A stretch of 64,000 nucleotides of DNA from positions 62,001 through 126,000 of the forward strand of contig NZ_ATHI01000028.1 of the NCBI RefSeq assembly GCF_000422245.1, given 5' to 3'. Every line of letters starts with the position of its first letter. Within the stretch, counting starts at the first letter, position 1. Shown here in pieces: positions 1 through 9,244 of the stretch. The translations under genes were made by a program, and so were the position numbers. Origin of the DNA: Alkalidesulfovibrio alkalitolerans DSM 16529. GTDB taxonomy: Bacteria > Desulfobacterota > Desulfovibrionia > Desulfovibrionales > Desulfovibrionaceae. The notes beneath the pieces are model-generated. The model was not told the origin of the DNA and did no database searches. It saw only the letters and a list, made by a program, of their open reading frames with translations.

Positions 1-873
1 GAAAATCACGCCGAGGAAGCTGCCGATGACGGCCCAAAACGGCAGGACCATGCCCAGGAACAGTAGGCCCAGGTCGAGTTGGATGCCCGTGGCCACGGCG
101 GGCAGTACGTCTTCCGTATAGGGCGTGAGCTCGATCCATGGGATGGGGATCAGCCGCACCGGCTCGGTGAAGATGAGCCCCGAGATGGCTGGCAGGAGCA
201 CGTAAATCGCGCCGAAGGCCAAGCCTATTACCCCGCCGATGGAAAAGACCCGCCACTTCCATCCTTTGTCGCGTTCGTCCGTGGACTCAGCCAGGGCCAT
301 GGTGCCGAGCGCTGCCACCGGAGCCATGGGGAAGGGCAGCTTCTCGATGTCCGAGGTGATGCGGTACATGGCGTAACCCAGGCCAAACTGGTCGATGCGC
401 TGGATGAGTTGCGCACCGAAGAGCAGGAGGACCGGTATGAGCCAGTCCGTGTGGAAGAACGTGCGTTCGAGCAGGGATTCGGATGTGATGGCTGGGGCGA
501 TCCAATCCGGGATGAACTCCGTGAGACCGAGCATGCGGGCGGCGTCGGACTGCACCAAGTACTGCTGCCACAAGAGTCCTTGGAAAGGCGAGGCCAGGGC
601 CGCACCGGCCATGTAGTAGAGCAGGAATATCTCTTGTTGCTTGAGATGCGTGTAGGAGCGCTTGGCGATCTCCGCGAAGAGGATGATCGTCACCCAGCGT
701 GCGGCCGGTCCTATGCCCTGGCCGATGACGAGTTGCAGGTACATGGAGCCGGGCATCATCAGGAAGCCGATGAACACGGCTCCCACGAGGGTCTTCCAGT
801 CGAAGCCTTCCTCGAATTTCTCGGGCGGCTTCAGAAGGTCGCGGTATTCTTTAAGTTCCTTATCGTTGTACAT
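1..873 (-). CDS. OPT-like multispanning membrane transporter, 3' end cut by window
   Basis: An uninterrupted reading frame of 291 codons runs from an ATG at 873 off the left edge, so the C-terminus is missing. It begins MYNDKELKEYRDLL, has a short charged N-terminus, then long hydrophobic stretches typical of a polytopic inner-membrane protein. It resembles, by eye, the proteins found beside DUF6785-type OPT-superfamily members, and it follows such a gene (stop at 895) by 21 bases on the same strand. The two probably act together, either as two halves of one permease or as a permease plus partner. Substrate is unknown; OPT relatives move oligopeptides or metal chelates. Membership in the five-gene operon 9126 to 1 is seen directly; the family call is from memory and moderately sure. 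Confidence 0.6.
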   Translation of the reverse strand, partial: MYNDKELKEYRDLLKPPEKFEEGFDWKTLVGAVFIGFLMMPGSMYLQLVIGQGIGPAARWVTIILFAEIAKRSYTHLKQQEIFLLYYMAGAALASPFQGLLWQQYLVQSDAARMLGLTEFIPDWIAPAITSESLLERTFFHTDWLIPVLLLFGAQLIQRIDQFGLGYAMYRITSDIEKLPFPMAPVAALGTMALAESTDERDKGWKWRVFSIGGVIGLAFGAIYVLLPAISGLIFTEPVRLIPIPWIELTPYTEDVLPAVATGIQLDLGLLFLGMVLPFWAVIGSFLGVIF

Positions 874-894
874 GCCCTTTCCGCCTTGCCCGGA

Positions 895-2874
895 CTAGTC
901 CGGCAGCACTTGGTAGGCCAGCCCGGTATTGAGACCCACAGCGGCCCAGAAGCCGCCCATGAGGAAATCGCCCAGGATGAGTCCGTAGAAGAAGTAGCGG
1001 ACGCGCTTGAACAGCGCCACGCCGCCGTAACGCAGGCAGATCTGGTTTACCAGCCAGCCCACGAAGAAGCTGAACCACAGGATGCGCATGGATGAACTGT
1101 AGGTGGCAAGATAGCCGATGGGGTGCAGCGGCCACCAGGTGAAGCGGTGGTAACAGGCCACCAGCGCGGCCATGACAAGGGCTCCCACGGCCGCCCAACT
1201 CAGTATCTGCGGCTGGGTTCCCAGCGGTGCGTCTAAAAGACGCTTGACGTTGTCATAAACGTTGAGGGTCGTGCGCGTGGCCCATTCAAGTTCCAAGTCG
1301 CGCAGGCCATGGGTGTGGGCCAGGACCATCATGGCCCCGATGCTCACGATCACGCCAAGCACGATGACCAGGATAACGCCGGCCACGAAGAGTCCTTTGT
1401 TGCGGATGCCCTCGCCCACCTTGGCTCCATGGAAGAGCGAAGGGAGCAAGGATTCGCGCAGGTCCACGAAGAGTACCTTCTGGGCCGCGGCGGCCACGAG
1501 CAGGCCGGTGGAACCCAAGAATCCCGAGCCGAAGAGGGCGATCAGACCGTCGAGCGGCGCGGCCGTGAGAGTGAAGTAGGCTATGCCGCCCTGGCAGATG
1601 ATACGCGCGGCTACGAAGGAGACGATGAAGAACATGAGCAGCACCGCACCTGCGGCTACGGGACTCATGCCGAAATGCACGCACCAGCCGCCGAGCAAGG
1701 CGAGCGCGATCAAGCCCCCCCAGAACGCGGCACGCAGAGAAAACCATTCGCTCTCGCTGGCCTTGGCCCCAGTGAGGCCCAGGGCGCAACGCGCGATGAG
1801 CCCCAGGTGCGCCCGCGAAAGCCAGATGAGGAAGAGAAAGAAGACGCCGTAGGCCCCGATCATCTGCGTTTCCTCGACGGCGGTCAGGGTGGGGCCGAAG
1901 GTCACGCCCAGGGCCGAGGCGGGCATGGCTGCCCCCAGGACGTCGAGAACGCCGAACAGCAACGCGCCGAGGAGGAAGAAGATCCAGAGGCTTAGAGATA
2001 TCTGGCGCGAGGCCAGGAAGGCGAAGCCGATGAAGGCCGGATAGATATAGATCGTGAGCTTGGAGAAGCCGGAAAAGAGCCCGTGGGGAGTGAAATATCT
2101 GCCGACGAAATAGATCGTGTCGAGCTTGGGGACCTCGGGATAGTAGGTGCTCAGGCCGTTCAGGGTATGCAGGAACACGGGCAGGCACAGTCCCACCAAG
2201 AGCCAGCGGTCGGTCAGGAACGCCCACAGCCTGTTTTCGTCCACGGCCTCTTCCATGGCCTGGGGCAGGCGCAACAGGGGGAAATTGACGCGCTCGTTTT
2301 CCACCCACTGGCGAGAAAAGAGCGTGACCATGCAGACCATGACCAGGAAAGAGAGGATGACGAAACCTCCCCACCAGGCGAGCGGCACGGTCCACGCCGA
2401 CCAGTCGATGCGCGAGAGCACGGTCAGGCTGTCCTGGCCCAGAGCGCCGTCCAGCCCTTCGTAAATGGCGTTCAGCGCCGCCTCGTCCGAGGGATATATC
2501 TCGGCCGGAAGGAGCGGCCCGAACGCCTCGGTCCAGCGGTTGCCTGGTGTGGCGAAGGCCTGGGGCGCGGTGATGTTGATGAAGAAGGTGCGCACGAAGC
2601 CCGTGTAGGGGATGCCGGAGACGAGCACCGTCAAGAGCCACGTGGTGAGCATCTCCTTGCCCGTGAGCACGGTGCGCTTGAACACCGACATGCTCGTTCC
2701 CACGAGGAGTGTGAGCACGAAGAGGATGATGAAGGGCGCGAGGGGGAAATGTCCGCCGCCGAGCAGTGTGGCCCGCAGGAGCATGTTATTGGTGGGCGTG
2801 AAGGCGCAGACGAAGAGTCCGAAGAGGATGCCCAGGATGATCGCCCGGCCACGAATGTTCACTTGTGCGGCCAT
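895..2874 (-). CDS. DUF6785-type OPT-like membrane protein (659 aa)
   Basis: A 659-residue, very hydrophobic protein with roughly 14 membrane-spanning stretches and an N-terminal segment (FVCAFTPTNNMLLRATLL) like the opening of OPT-superfamily permeases. I assign it to the DUF6785-type group related to oligopeptide transporters; this is pattern recognition, not a search. No signal peptide other than the first membrane helix is evident. The start ATG at 2874 lies 6 bases after the stop of the giant FtsX fusion gene, with a weak purine-rich site in between, so translation is probably coupled. The gene is followed by a second OPT-like gene. The pairing with an ABC exporter suggests the operon handles one compound class at the membrane, but no substrate can be named. 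Confidence 0.65.
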   Translation of the reverse strand: MAAQVNIRGRAIILGILFGLFVCAFTPTNNMLLRATLLGGGHFPLAPFIILFVLTLLVGTSMSVFKRTVLTGKEMLTTWLLTVLVSGIPYTGFVRTFFINITAPQAFATPGNRWTEAFGPLLPAEIYPSDEAALNAIYEGLDGALGQDSLTVLSRIDWSAWTVPLAWWGGFVILSFLVMVCMVTLFSRQWVENERVNFPLLRLPQAMEEAVDENRLWAFLTDRWLLVGLCLPVFLHTLNGLSTYYPEVPKLDTIYFVGRYFTPHGLFSGFSKLTIYIYPAFIGFAFLASRQISLSLWIFFLLGALLFGVLDVLGAAMPASALGVTFGPTLTAVEETQMIGAYGVFFLFLIWLSRAHLGLIARCALGLTGAKASESEWFSLRAAFWGGLIALALLGGWCVHFGMSPVAAGAVLLMFFIVSFVAARIICQGGIAYFTLTAAPLDGLIALFGSGFLGSTGLLVAAAAQKVLFVDLRESLLPSLFHGAKVGEGIRNKGLFVAGVILVIVLGVIVSIGAMMVLAHTHGLRDLELEWATRTTLNVYDNVKRLLDAPLGTQPQILSWAAVGALVMAALVACYHRFTWWPLHPIGYLATYSSSMRILWFSFFVGWLVNQICLRYGGVALFKRVRYFFYGLILGDFLMGGFWAAVGLNTGLAYQVLPD

Positions 2875-2880
2875 GTCCGC

Positions 2881-5800
2881 CTACCCTTGCGCGTGTTGCC
2901 GGTTCATGAATTCCGTAAGCATTGTCTCGTAGCCGGTGCGTTCCTCGTCCCCGAGCGAGCGCCAGACGAGGAGTTGCTTGCGCAGATCGTTGAGGAAGTT
3001 TTTGTTCAGGCGTTTCCAGATGCTCGCTTCGCCCGTCTGGCGTACGATGCGGATGCGGATTTCAAGGAATCCGGGCTGTTCCTCGGAAGGACAGAAGATC
3101 AACTCCGTGGTCTGCTTGACGCCGAAATCGAAGGGCGCGAGCCAGACGTCGGCGCGCAGGTTCAGACATTTGTCCGCCTCCTCGTCCGCCACGGCCGTGC
3201 CGGATCCCTTCACCGGCAGCATGGGGCAGGCGAAGGTGCAGGCGATGTCGTCGGTGCAGAACAGGCCGTGCGTCACGTCCTGGTGTGCCTGGTAGTAGTC
3301 CAGGAGGAAGCCGCCCACGCACCCCTGCTCGGGTTGCTTGAGCAGGAAGGGCAGGGTGATGAATATCTCGTTGCCCTTGCCTTCAGGCATGGTCCAGGAG
3401 CGATTCACGTCGGGGATGGCAATGTCCGCCGCGACCTTGGCCGGATAGACGACGGAGAGAAGCGTCACTCCGATCACCAGAAGCATGGCAGAGACGCCTG
3501 CGAGCGACGAGTAGTTCGCGGTCATGCCCGACCAGATCGGCGTTCCCGAGAGGAGTGCGGCCGCTCCCTGGGCCAGCAGATAGCCCAGGACGGCGCTTAT
3601 GACCGCGAAGGCCACGGCCTCGGCGATGAAGAGGTAGGAGACGTGTGTGGGAGCCATGCCCACGGAGGTGTAGACGCCGATCTCCCGTTTGCGCTCGTAA
3701 ACGCTCGAAATCATGGTGTTCAGCACGATGAGTACGGCGATGAACACGGGAATGACGATGTTGGGCACGCCGGAGTAGTCGATGCTGTCCGAGGCCGAAT
3801 AGACGAAGGTGCCGCTCGCGTCGCCCGCGAAGAGCGGAAGGCCGAAGCGATCCACGAGGCTCGCCGCGAGCGTCTTGACGCTCTGGTCTGTCAGGTCCGG
3901 GGCCAGGGCCAGCGATTTCAGTCTGCCGCCGAGCGCCATGGCCATGCTCGCGGGCACGATGGCCACCTGTTCGCCCGGGATGTGCTGGTAGCGCCCTTGG
4001 AAGGACGAAAGTCCCTCGCTGTCCAGGTCCTCGGTCTGCATGGCCGCGAGATCGGCCAGACTCTCCGAGGGAAATACCACGGGCGTGGGCGATTCCCCAT
4101 CGAGGTCGGTGAATTGGTCGAGGCGTTGACCGTCGAAGCAGCCGACTACGGCGAAAGGCATTCCCCAGAGCAGCACTTCCGTTTGACGGGGGTTTTCGGG
4201 GTCTATTCCAAGCCGTTTCGCAAGGGAGGAGGGCAGGAGCACGGCCCTGGTCTCGTCCGGCGCGAACCAGCGCCCTCCGACGAGTACGGAATCGAGGCCG
4301 CTGATCGCAGGTTCCTGGGCGGTGAGGCCGATAAGTCCCAGGGCCTCGTCGCGGATTCCTTCGCGCACGACCGGGACGACCTCGCTCGTGGTGCGATCCT
4401 CGTTTTCGAGCCAGACCCTCTGCGCGACCACGGCCCGGCCCGTGAAGGCGTTGGTCACGATGGCCCCGGCCTCCGGCGGCAGATTCGTCCAACCGAGGTT
4501 CTTCATCATGATGCCGCGATAGCTGGCCGAGTCGCTGAAGTGTACCGCGCCGGTCTGGCGGACCGATTTGACCGCCGTGAAACTCATGATCGTGAAGGTC
4601 AGGATGACCAGAGTGGCCACGGTGAGGCTCGTGCGCACGCGCCGTCGCCTAAGATTGGTCACGCCGATGACGAAGGCCGCGCCGAAGGCTTTGAGGTGGC
4701 TGACCTCGGAGGCTTGCCCGTGTTGCGAGCGGCGTTGCAGCTTCTCCATCTCTTTTTCGAAGCGCAGGAAGATGATGATGGAAACGAGCGCTGAAAGTCC
4801 CACGATGAAGAAGGCCAGGATGACCACCAGCGGGGCGTAGGTCAGCTTGAAGGCCGGATGAACCAGGTAGATGCCCCATATCGTCGCGCCCAGGACCCCC
4901 AGGAAGCCGAGGATGCGTTTGTGGATGTCCGCGAAGGCGAAGACGATGCGCTCTACGCAGTAGGCGAAGGGGATGAACAGGGCGATGTAGAAGAGCACGC
5001 CTAGCAAAACGTCGCGCTGCGTCTTCTCGACATCGAGATAGACGCGGCTCGCCAGCGCCCAGGATGCCCGGGACTGTTCCAGAAAATCGCTCCAGCGCAT
5101 CTCTTCGAAGGCTTGGCCCGCCGCCTTGAGCGCGGCTACGCCCTCTTCCTGCATGGCACGGATGCGCTCGTTGACGATGCCATGGGTCTCCAGGTTCTCG
5201 ACGCGTGGGGCGAGCAGCGCCCACATATCCGAGGCGACCCTGAATTCCGTGGCCAGGATGCGTGGCCATTCGACGGGCGAATAGCCATCGCCCTCGGGGT
5301 CGTCGCCGAGTGCGCCCGTGAGGATCAGCTTCCGGGTCAGGACGCTGTCAGAAAGAGTCATTTTGAGCGACGTGGTGTTTTCGAGGAATATGGAGGCCAG
5401 GGTGGAGTCGCGGCTGTCGATGCGGCTGAACCAATACTTCAGCGGTTCCGCATCGCGGCGGCCGTCGAAGAGGTTGATGCGCGTCATGTAGGCGAAGGTG
5501 CGCGGCTCCAAAAGATTGAAGAGCGTAATGGGGGCGGCCGCGAACATGATCAGGTCGGCCTGCATGAACTGGCGTACGATACGCAGGCGGTAGGTGCGCC
5601 TGCCGGTCTGGGTCTTGTCCGCCGCCCAGATGATCCGCCCGCTCTCGGGGTCGAAGCGGTAGGCCTCGATCACGGCGTTGTGGTAGGTGTTCTTGCGGTC
5701 GCACAGACCGTTGAAGCGGTAGTTCCCCGAGGCGTCCACCATGGCGAACATCATCGCCGAGGCCAGGGAGACCTGGACGATGGTGCCGGGCGCAGGCTGG

Positions 5801-7677
5801 TCCGGAAAAAGCTCGCCCTGGCGGATGAAGCGGGCGCGGCCTTCCACCTCGGCCAGTCCCTCGCGTGGCAGGCTCGAAAAAAGGCGGTCCGGATGATCGG
5901 CGAGCCCTTGGACGAGCCCGGCCACGAGCTCAGTCTGGTTCTGCAGGGCCTCTTCGTCCACTCGCTCGGGAACGTCGTAGGGCGTTCCCCAGTAAGGCCT
6001 CGCGTCCTCCACCGTGGCCAGGGTCAGGCCGAGCATGCCGCCGAGCGCCGCCACCTCGCCGCCAAGTCCCGGCCGGTCGAGGAACCACGTCTGCCAGGGG
6101 CGGATGCGGCTCGGCCGCAGGGTGTCGCGGAAGAGATCGAGTCCCCGTTCCGTGGCCAGGGCGTCGGCCGTCTGAGTCAGTACTCGTTCGATGAGATTGT
6201 AGGCGGGGTTGCGGTTGCGGTCGGGCCTGATGTCGTAGAAAAATCCATAGTTGAAGGCTCCTACGCCGTTACCTTGCGTGGAGAGATGCAGCGAAATCCA
6301 GGCCGACACATCGTGCTGCACCATCAAGGACCGCGCTTTGCGCCCGGAGCGGATGGATTCGAGTTGTTCGTCGGCGTCCGTGGCTACGGCCTGCTGATTG
6401 GCGATGGCTTCGTCCACGAATTCGCGCAGCATCCCGAGCGATTCCGGGTCGAGACGGGTGAAGTCCGGAGTCTCCGAGAGATTGCGCAGGCGGATGCGGC
6501 GCGAGGCCAATTCGCGGATAAGCGCATCGTCGCCGTCGCGTTCTTCGAGCCGAAGGCGCATCAGCCGCGTAGATATCTGGTCGATGCGATCCTTGATCCG
6601 GACCGTCAAGGCCTCGGCCACGAGCGTGGATTCAAAGGGCGAGAGGGCTGTCATGGGGCGGCCAGCCGCGATTTCCTCGAGCACCGCGAGCGTGGCCTTG
6701 GCGGTCTCGCTTCGGCTTTGCTGGTCGCGCTCCAGATCCATGAGCCGTTTGCCCTTGGCCCGGACGTTGCTGACGAACTCGCGCACCCCGGCAAGCCCCT
6801 GGGCGTGACCGGCCGTGGCCACCAAAAGGACGCTGCGGCTTGGCAGCGTGTCCTTTAAACGCCGCGCGATATCGAGGAGCGCCGCGATGGAGGCGGCCTC
6901 GTCCGCGCCGGGCGAATGGCCGGGCACAAGCGCCTCGGAGTCGTAGAAGGCCTCGACCACCAGGAGTTGTTCGGAAAGAGCGGACGACGTCCCGGGCACG
7001 AGCGCGTAGATGTTTTCGGCCCGCACTTGTTGCCATTGGGAGTGACAGGTCAGGCGCACGGTTTCGCTGACGATGCCGTCCGGGGCGTCCCTGAATCCGG
7101 GGATGACGCTTTCGAGGTCCGCTGCGGAAATGATGAAGGTCGGCAGATCGAGCGGCGTGAGTTCGCGCTTGTCCGTGAAGAAGCCGCGCGGGCTTTCCCC
7201 AGGGTCCACGAAGATCACTGCCGAGGCCCCGAGGCTTGCGGCGTTCATCCAGTTCTTGCCGGAGACGATGTCCATGAGGACCACGGCTCCGGCAATGGGA
7301 CGGCCTTCCATTTCGGCCAGCGAGCCGCCTCCGGTCCAAACCAGGGGACCGGACGCGCCCCCGGGTGGCGTGGCCTGAGGATGGATGGAATTGGCTTCGA
7401 GAGGCATGAGATTCAAGGAGATTCCCTGGGCGTCGAAGTCGAGCCTGCTTTCGCCGTACACTCGTCTGGGGAGCAGGACGACCTGACGGTCCGTTTCGAA
7501 ACCGAGATCCCGGAACGTCGCGGCAATGTGCTCGGCAGCGAGCCTAGCACCTTCCGTGCCCGTGCTGCGGTCGCCATACGCGGCGAGGGCCCGCACGGTG
7601 TCGAGCGGGGCCGCGTTCGCGGCGGCGGCGAGGAGCAGCGCCGCCAGCGTGAAGAGCAAGGCCGCCGTCCGCCTCAA
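2881..7677 (-). CDS. Giant FtsX/MacB-type ABC permease fused to degenerate M28 peptidase-like ectodomain (1598 aa)
   Basis: Residues 1-22 form a signal peptide ([19 protein letters not shown]). Residues about 110-200 look like a PA-type insert and 225-600 like an M28 aminopeptidase fold, but the metal and catalytic positions are altered: AFYDSE (241-247) where HxD is expected, GADEAAS (257-263) where GADDNAS is usual, AGHAQGLAG (289-297) where EE-GL-G is usual, and WGTPYDVPERVD (about 563-574) without the usual His. Four membrane helices lie around 890-975, then a basic segment and the first FtsX helix (about 1010-1035), a large extracytoplasmic domain, and the FtsX core (ERKREIGVYTSVG) near 1320. 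A soluble tail of about 150 residues with several Cys ends the protein. It starts with TTG, overlapping the ATPase stop as TTGA, with a GAGGAGG site 7 bases upstream. It is the main permease partner of the adjacent ATPase. Whether the ectodomain binds peptides is an inference. Confidence 0.85.
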   Translation of the reverse strand: MRRTAALLFTLAALLLAAAANAAPLDTVRALAAYGDRSTGTEGARLAAEHIAATFRDLGFETDRQVVLLPRRVYGESRLDFDAQGISLNLMPLEANSIHPQATPPGGASGPLVWTGGGSLAEMEGRPIAGAVVLMDIVSGKNWMNAASLGASAVIFVDPGESPRGFFTDKRELTPLDLPTFIISAADLESVIPGFRDAPDGIVSETVRLTCHSQWQQVRAENIYALVPGTSSALSEQLLVVEAFYDSEALVPGHSPGADEAASIAALLDIARRLKDTLPSRSVLLVATAGHAQGLAGVREFVSNVRAKGKRLMDLERDQQSRSETAKATLAVLEEIAAGRPMTALSPFESTLVAEALTVRIKDRIDQISTRLMRLRLEERDGDDALIRELASRRIRLRNLSETPDFTRLDPESLGMLREFVDEAIANQQAVATDADEQLESIRSGRKARSLMVQHDVSAWISLHLSTQGNGVGAFNYGFFYDIRPDRNRNPAYNLIERVLTQTADALATERGLDLFRDTLRPSRIRPWQTWFLDRPGLGGEVAALGGMLGLTLATVEDARPYWGTPYDVPERVDEEALQNQTELVAGLVQGLADHPDRLFSSLPREGLAEVEGRARFIRQGELFPDQPAPGTIVQVSLASAMMFAMVDASGNYRFNGLCDRKNTYHNAVIEAYRFDPESGRIIWAADKTQTGRRTYRLRIVRQFMQADLIMFAAAPITLFNLLEPRTFAYMTRINLFDGRRDAEPLKYWFSRIDSRDSTLASIFLENTTSLKMTLSDSVLTRKLILTGALGDDPEGDGYSPVEWPRILATEFRVASDMWALLAPRVENLETHGIVNERIRAMQEEGVAALKAAGQAFEEMRWSDFLEQSRASWALASRVYLDVEKTQRDVLLGVLFYIALFIPFAYCVERIVFAFADIHKRILGFLGVLGATIWGIYLVHPAFKLTYAPLVVILAFFIVGLSALVSIIIFLRFEKEMEKLQRRSQHGQASEVSHLKAFGAAFVIGVTNLRRRRVRTSLTVATLVILTFTIMSFTAVKSVRQTGAVHFSDSASYRGIMMKNLGWTNLPPEAGAIVTNAFTGRAVVAQRVWLENEDRTTSEVVPVVREGIRDEALGLIGLTAQEPAISGLDSVLVGGRWFAPDETRAVLLPSSLAKRLGIDPENPRQTEVLLWGMPFAVVGCFDGQRLDQFTDLDGESPTPVVFPSESLADLAAMQTEDLDSEGLSSFQGRYQHIPGEQVAIVPASMAMALGGRLKSLALAPDLTDQSVKTLAASLVDRFGLPLFAGDASGTFVYSASDSIDYSGVPNIVIPVFIAVLIVLNTMISSVYERKREIGVYTSVGMAPTHVSYLFIAEAVAFAVISAVLGYLLAQGAAALLSGTPIWSGMTANYSSLAGVSAMLLVIGVTLLSVVYPAKVAADIAIPDVNRSWTMPEGKGNEIFITLPFLLKQPEQGCVGGFLLDYYQAHQDVTHGLFCTDDIACTFACPMLPVKGSGTAVADEEADKCLNLRADVWLAPFDFGVKQTTELIFCPSEEQPGFLEIRIRIVRQTGEASIWKRLNKNFLNDLRKQLLVWRSLGDEERTGYETMLTEFMNRQHAQG

Positions 7678-8420
7678 GCCCTGGCCTCCTCGCGCTTGAT
7701 CTCGCCCACCTGGATGTCGAGGTCGGCGCGGTTCTCGATGCGGTCGATGCGGCCGTCCACGATCCAGACCACGCGGTCTGAGACGTTGAGCATCTTGTAG
7801 TCGTGGGTGGCGGTGATGATCGTCACCTGGCGTTCCACGGAGAGGCTCTTGAGCAGTTCGATGATCTCCGCGCCCGTGGAGAGGTCGAGGTTGCCGGTCG
7901 GCTCGTCGGCCAGGATGATGGCCGGGGAGTTGGCCAGGGAGCGGGCCACGGCCACGCGCTGCTGCTGGCCGCCGGAAAGCTCCTGCGGCTTGTGGTTGTA
8001 GCGGCCTTCGAGCCCCACGAGCTTCAGAAGTTCGATGCCTTTCTCGACGGCGTCGTCGTGGCTCATGCCGCCGAAAGTCATGGGCAGCGTCACGTTCTCC
8101 AGGGCCGTCATGACCTGGATCAGGTTGAAGGTCTGAAAGATGTAGCCGATCTTGCGGTTTCTGAGCCAGGCGAGTTCGAAGGCGTCGAGTTGGGCGATGT
8201 CCACCTCGTCGATGAAGACTTTGCCCTCTGTGGGTTTGTCCAGGCCGCCGATCATGTTGAAGAGTGTGGACTTACCCGAGCCGGACGGGCCCATGATGGA
8301 AATGTATTCCCCGGTGGAGATTTCGAGGTCCACGCCGCGCAGGGCCTGCACTTGGTGCTTGCCCATGCGGAAGAGCTTGGTCACGCCGCTCACGCGGACG
8401 ATGGTATGGGCCTTGGCCAC
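7674..8420 (-). CDS. ABC transporter ATP-binding protein, MacB/LolD type
   Basis: A 248-residue nucleotide-binding domain. Visible motifs: Walker [10 protein letters not shown], signature [15 protein letters not shown], Walker B/D-loop [12 protein letters not shown], and a switch His in TATHDYKM. This is the LolD/MacB/FtsE class that powers FtsX-type permeases, which act by mechanotransmission rather than by a translocation channel. It begins with GTG at 8420, preceded by a good GGAGG site, 13 bases after the stop of the small FtsX permease. Its TGA stop overlaps the TTG start of the giant permease, so the two subunits are probably made in fixed ratio. Cytoplasmic, bound to the two permeases of the operon. 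The family is certain; the exported or extracted substrate is unknown. Confidence 0.95.
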   Translation of the reverse strand: MAKAHTIVRVSGVTKLFRMGKHQVQALRGVDLEISTGEYISIMGPSGSGKSTLFNMIGGLDKPTEGKVFIDEVDIAQLDAFELAWLRNRKIGYIFQTFNLIQVMTALENVTLPMTFGGMSHDDAVEKGIELLKLVGLEGRYNHKPQELSGGQQQRVAVARSLANSPAIILADEPTGNLDLSTGAEIIELLKSLSVERQVTIITATHDYKMLNVSDRVVWIVDGRIDRIENRADLDIQVGEIKREEARA

Positions 8421-8433
8421 TGCCCCCTCCCTG

Positions 8434-9126
8434 TTATTCCTCCGCCCGCATGGCTTCCACGGGCTGCATGCGCGCGGCGATGATGGCCGGATAGAGAACC
8501 CCGATCATGGAAAGCACGAGTCCCACCACGGCCGACAGCGCGAGCGAGGCGAGCGCCTCCGCCACGGGCAGGGACGTGAGGGCGGGAAAGCCGAAACGGA
8601 TCAGGCCGACCGAAATCGCCGCGAGCACGCCGAGCAGGCACCCGGTGGCGGCTCCGATCACTCCCTGGATGGATGCCTCAAGCAGAAAAAGCCTGAGGAT
8701 GAAACTATCCAGCGCCCCCAGGCATTTCATGGTCCCGATTTCCCGGAAGCGCTCGGTCACGGACATGAGTTGGGCGTTGACGATGCCCACGGTGCACACG
8801 AGAAGCGAAAGGCCGACGATCCAGTGATCCTTTGGGGATGAGCCGACGCGCAGGGCATCCTCCGCGAGGTCGTAGCCAGCACGAATCAGCATTTGTCGCG
8901 CCGTGGCCCCGCCGCTTTCGAGGAGGCCCGAGGCGATGTTGGCGCTGATCAATATGAAGGCCAGGAAGGCCACGGCCAGCACCAGGGTCATGACCGTGAC
9001 GCAGTTGCGGAAGAAGCGCACGCGCAGGCTTTGGATGCTGATGCGCAGGGACTTGCCGAAAGGCAGCACCACCTGCTTGCGGATGCCGCCTTGTCCGGTT
9101 TGGGAGTGCGCGTCTGGGGGCGTCAT
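8434..9126 (-). CDS. FtsX-family ABC transporter permease, short form (230 aa)
   Basis: First gene of the five-gene operon. The protein has an N-terminal cytoplasmic stretch, a first helix (CVTVMTLVLAVAFLAFILIS), a small extracytoplasmic loop of about 45 residues, and then three helices with the FtsX signature (ERFREIGTMKCLGALDS). It is far shorter than MacB or LolC (about 400 aa) because the large periplasmic domain is nearly absent, so in a heterodimer the 1598-residue partner would supply almost all the extracytoplasmic mass. The ATG at 9126 is preceded by a weak GGGA site. A candidate promoter with paired TCCGGACA repeats lies just upstream. Confidence 0.88.
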   Translation of the reverse strand: MTPPDAHSQTGQGGIRKQVVLPFGKSLRISIQSLRVRFFRNCVTVMTLVLAVAFLAFILISANIASGLLESGGATARQMLIRAGYDLAEDALRVGSSPKDHWIVGLSLLVCTVGIVNAQLMSVTERFREIGTMKCLGALDSFILRLFLLEASIQGVIGAATGCLLGVLAAISVGLIRFGFPALTSLPVAEALASLALSAVVGLVLSMIGVLYPAIIAARMQPVEAMRAEE

Positions 9127-9167
9127 GTCGTTTTCCCAATCGTTGCGTAGCGGAAAAAGGGCGTACG

Positions 9168-9203
9168 TCCGGACATGTTCGACAAGTTACCCGAATCCGG
9201 ACA
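9168..9203. repeat. Paired TCCGGACA direct repeats (possible operator)
   Basis: TCCGGACA occurs at 9168-9175 and again at 9196-9203, 28 bases apart. The second copy falls between the proposed -35 and -10 hexamers and the first falls at the predicted transcription start. That placement would suit a repressor, but no regulator gene is adjacent. Confidence 0.35.
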
Positions 9204-9211
9204 AATTGCAA
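9184..9211 (-). promoter_or_regulatory. Candidate sigma-70-like promoter for the ABC/OPT-like operon
   Basis: On the minus strand TTGCAA (9211-9206) and TAACTT (9189-9184) are spaced by 16 bases, in a comparatively AT-rich gap of 118 bases upstream of the first ABC gene. The predicted transcript would start near 9177, about 50 bases before the ATG. Found by eye; matches are 4 of 6 in each hexamer. Confidence 0.35.
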
Positions 9212-9244
9212 ACGTCGACTGAAAAATTCATGAATCCGTCACGT

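Noticed and set aside
2083-4794. A 903-codon open frame on the plus strand antisense to the giant permease gene
   Set aside because: It is a by-product of high third-position GC; composition is rich in Arg, Gly, His and Glu with no motif, while the minus-strand frame has signal peptide, helices and FtsX signature.
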